Shown: piece by piece, positions 62,757-64,000 of the stretch | Layout: the number at the start of each line of letters is the position of its first letter | Position numbering within the stretch: position 1 is the first letter of the stretch | Notes under the pieces: model-generated | What the model saw: the letters and a program-made list of their open reading frames with translations, nothing else | Database searches by the model: none | What the model was told of the DNA's origin: nothing | Source of the DNA: Mesorhizobium terrae | GTDB taxonomy: Bacteria; Pseudomonadota; Alphaproteobacteria; Rhizobiales; Rhizobiaceae | Assembly: GCF_008727715.1 (NCBI RefSeq) | Contig: NZ_CP044218.1 | Coordinates: 5,315,501-5,379,500, forward strand | DNA: 64,000 nucleotides | Reading direction: 5' to 3' | Made by a program: the position numbers and the translations under genes

Positions 62757-64000
62757 CTATTTTCCGTTCCGCTCCAGGCGGTCGAGGAACCATTGCGTCA
62801 GACGCACCCAGACCTCGTCCTTCTCGCCGGTATCCTCACAGCCGTGGTCGAGATTAGGGTTGTCGTTGACCTCGATGACGAAAACGCCGTCCTTGGTCTC
62901 CTTGAGATCGACGCCGTAGAGGCCGTCGCCAATACAGCGGGCCGCCTTGACAGCCGTTTGCACGGCATGGGCCGGCGCATCCTTCAAGGTGAAGGTCTTG
63001 AAACCGCCTTCGTCCGGCTTGCCGGCACGGTCGTGGTTGACGATCTGCCAGTGCTGCTTGGCCATCAGATATTGAACGGCAAACAGCGGCTCGCCGCCGA
63101 GCACGCCGATGCGCCAGTCATAATCGGTCGGAATGAATTTTTGCGCGACGAGCAGGTCGGAATCCTCCAGCCACTCCGTCGCCAGTTTCTTCAACTCGCC
63201 GAAATCCTTGCATTTCTTGACACCGCGCGAGAACGCGCTGTCCGGGATCTTCAAGACCAGCGGAAAGCCAAGCGTATCGGCGGCGACTTCCAGGTCGGAC
63301 GAACCGGCGATCATCACCGTCAGCGGCACCGGCACATCGTTGAACGCCATCAGCTCGTTCAGATAGACCTTGTTGGTGCAGCGGATCATCGACAGCGGGT
63401 CGTCGATCACCGGCATGCCTTCCTGCTGGGCACGGCGGGCGAAACGATAGGTATGGTTCGAAATCGAGGTCGTCTCGCGGATAAACAGTGCGTCGTAGTT
63501 GGCGACCCTGGCCAGATCCTTCTTGGTGATCGGCTCGACCTCGACGCCCATCTTCTCAGCGGTCTTCGCCCAATAACGCAGTGACGAGATTGCCGAAGGC
63601 GGCAGTTGCTCGTGCGGATCGACCAGCGTCGCGAAAGTATAGCGCGCCGGCGTGCGCGCCTTGGTGTCGCGCCATTCGCGGCCGGTGTAGACATCCAGGC
63701 ATTCGAGGAAGCGCTTCTCCTCGTCTTCCGTCATGCGCGCAAGCGGGTAGAAACCGATCTTGCGGATCGAGGCCCACTCGCCGCCATCGGTGATGGCTAC
63801 CTCGAGTGCCGGCGCCCGGAACCAGTCGAACAGAAGCTTGGCGAAACGGTCCCAGGCCTTGCTCGGGCCGATGCCGAAGAAGACGTGCATCTTGGCTGGA
63901 AAGGCGCCACCAAGATCCTTGCGGCACTTGTTCAGGGCCAGTTCCAGTTCCGGCAGCGCATGCTCGTAGAGCTTGCGTTCGGACAGGTCGATCATCGTCT
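62757..64000 (-). CDS. RimK-like ATP-grasp protein (start beyond window)
   Basis: An ATP-grasp ligase of the RimK family with an N-terminal RimK-associated domain. The visible part has the central FIRETTSISNHTYRFA and DDPLSMIRCTNKVYLNELMA, then the ATP-grasp core with PLVLKIPDSAFSRGVKK, WRIGVLGGEPLFAV and VFIEVNDNPNLDHG-type metal ligands (EVNDNPNLDHG here). The frame stays open to the edge and homologues have ~70 more residues in front, so the ATG at 63995 is internal. Related enzymes add amino acids to peptide tails; the substrate here is unknown and no ribosomal S6 gene is adjacent. Confidence 0.85.
   Translation of the reverse strand, partial: TMIDLSERKLYEHALPELELALNKCRKDLGGAFPAKMHVFFGIGPSKAWDRFAKLLFDWFRAPALEVAITDGGEWASIRKIGFYPLARMTEDEEKRFLECLDVYTGREWRDTKARTPARYTFATLVDPHEQLPPSAISSLRYWAKTAEKMGVEVEPITKKDLARVANYDALFIRETTSISNHTYRFARRAQQEGMPVIDDPLSMIRCTNKVYLNELMAFNDVPVPLTVMIAGSSDLEVAADTLGFPLVLKIPDSAFSRGVKKCKDFGELKKLATEWLEDSDLLVAQKFIPTDYDWRIGVLGGEPLFAVQYLMAKQHWQIVNHDRAGKPDEGGFKTFTLKDAPAHAVQTAVKAARCIGDGLYGVDLKETKDGVFVIEVNDNPNLDHGCEDTGEKDEVWVRLTQWFLDRLERNGK

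Overview
The window looks like a core chromosomal stretch of a GC-rich alphaproteobacterium of the order Hyphomicrobiales (Rhizobiales). Family content and protein style (TIGR02301 protein, Rsm22-type methyltransferase, RimK-like ATP-grasp with an N-terminal domain, separate pssA-psd pair, citramalate synthase, ribosomal protein S6 with an Arg/Gly/Asp tail) point to Mesorhizobium or a close relative. That assignment is an inference from protein style; there is no rRNA gene to test it. I see no tRNA, rRNA, insertion sequence, prophage or CRISPR array.

Layout. 1-7.5 kb: mfd (runs off the left edge) and sdhE on the minus strand, recG on the plus strand, and between sdhE and recG a two-gene cassette: an 85-residue, cysteine-free peptide with a leader-like front and a Val/Thr-rich tail, then a cobalamin-binding radical SAM enzyme of the peptide-maturing type. 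This is the most unusual part of the window: a putative minimal RiPP system with its own hairpins and a perfect TGTGA-N6-TCACA palindrome upstream. 7.4-13.7 kb (minus): DUF502 membrane protein, DUF2272 protein, glmS, glmU, a CcdA-type thiol transporter and a 67-residue conserved protein; GlmS and GlmU make UDP-GlcNAc. 13.9-21.3 kb (plus): topA, rnr, DUF983, a Nudix hydrolase and an MFS transporter. 21.3-22.4 kb: two small minus genes. 22.5-24.3 kb: the ribosomal operon rpsF-rpsR-rplI with promoter, internal hairpin and a strong terminator. 24.4-28.9 kb: cyclopropane fatty acid synthase, then a tightly packed run of a DUF6875-like protein, a CelD-type acetyltransferase, a YnfA membrane protein and an Rsm22 methyltransferase. 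29-34.4 kb: dnaB, radA, a CvpA protein and purF.

34.4-39.2 kb holds accessory genes (DoxX, a lipoprotein, an SDR, a small secreted-type protein, two DMT exporters) and ends at a C-rich structured intergenic region with a clear terminator. 39.4-43.2 kb is a phospholipid block: a PlsC-plus-acyl-ACP-synthetase fusion facing pssA and psd. 43.3-47.4 kb (minus) has a YciI protein, an Atm1-like ABC exporter led by a Cys-rich ArsR repressor with an obvious operator, and a LysM protein. 47.5-49.0 kb: LOG-family protein and RarD. 49.2-54.6 kb (minus) is a densely overlapped operon cysS-VOC-GFA-GFA-pip-cimA. 54.6-64 kb: a 51-residue small protein with a good promoter, an SRAP/HMCES protein ending in a clamp-binding-like motif, a Nudix/MutT protein, secreted proteins of unknown role, a dihydroorotase-like enzyme with an altered metal site, ygfZ plus an HD hydrolase, a SugE/Gdx exporter facing an HxlR regulator, a DUF3303 protein and a RimK-like ligase cut by the right edge.

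Start codons were chosen by ribosome binding site and family alignment from memory, so several differ from the longest possible reading frame. All functional names rest on motif recognition without database searches.
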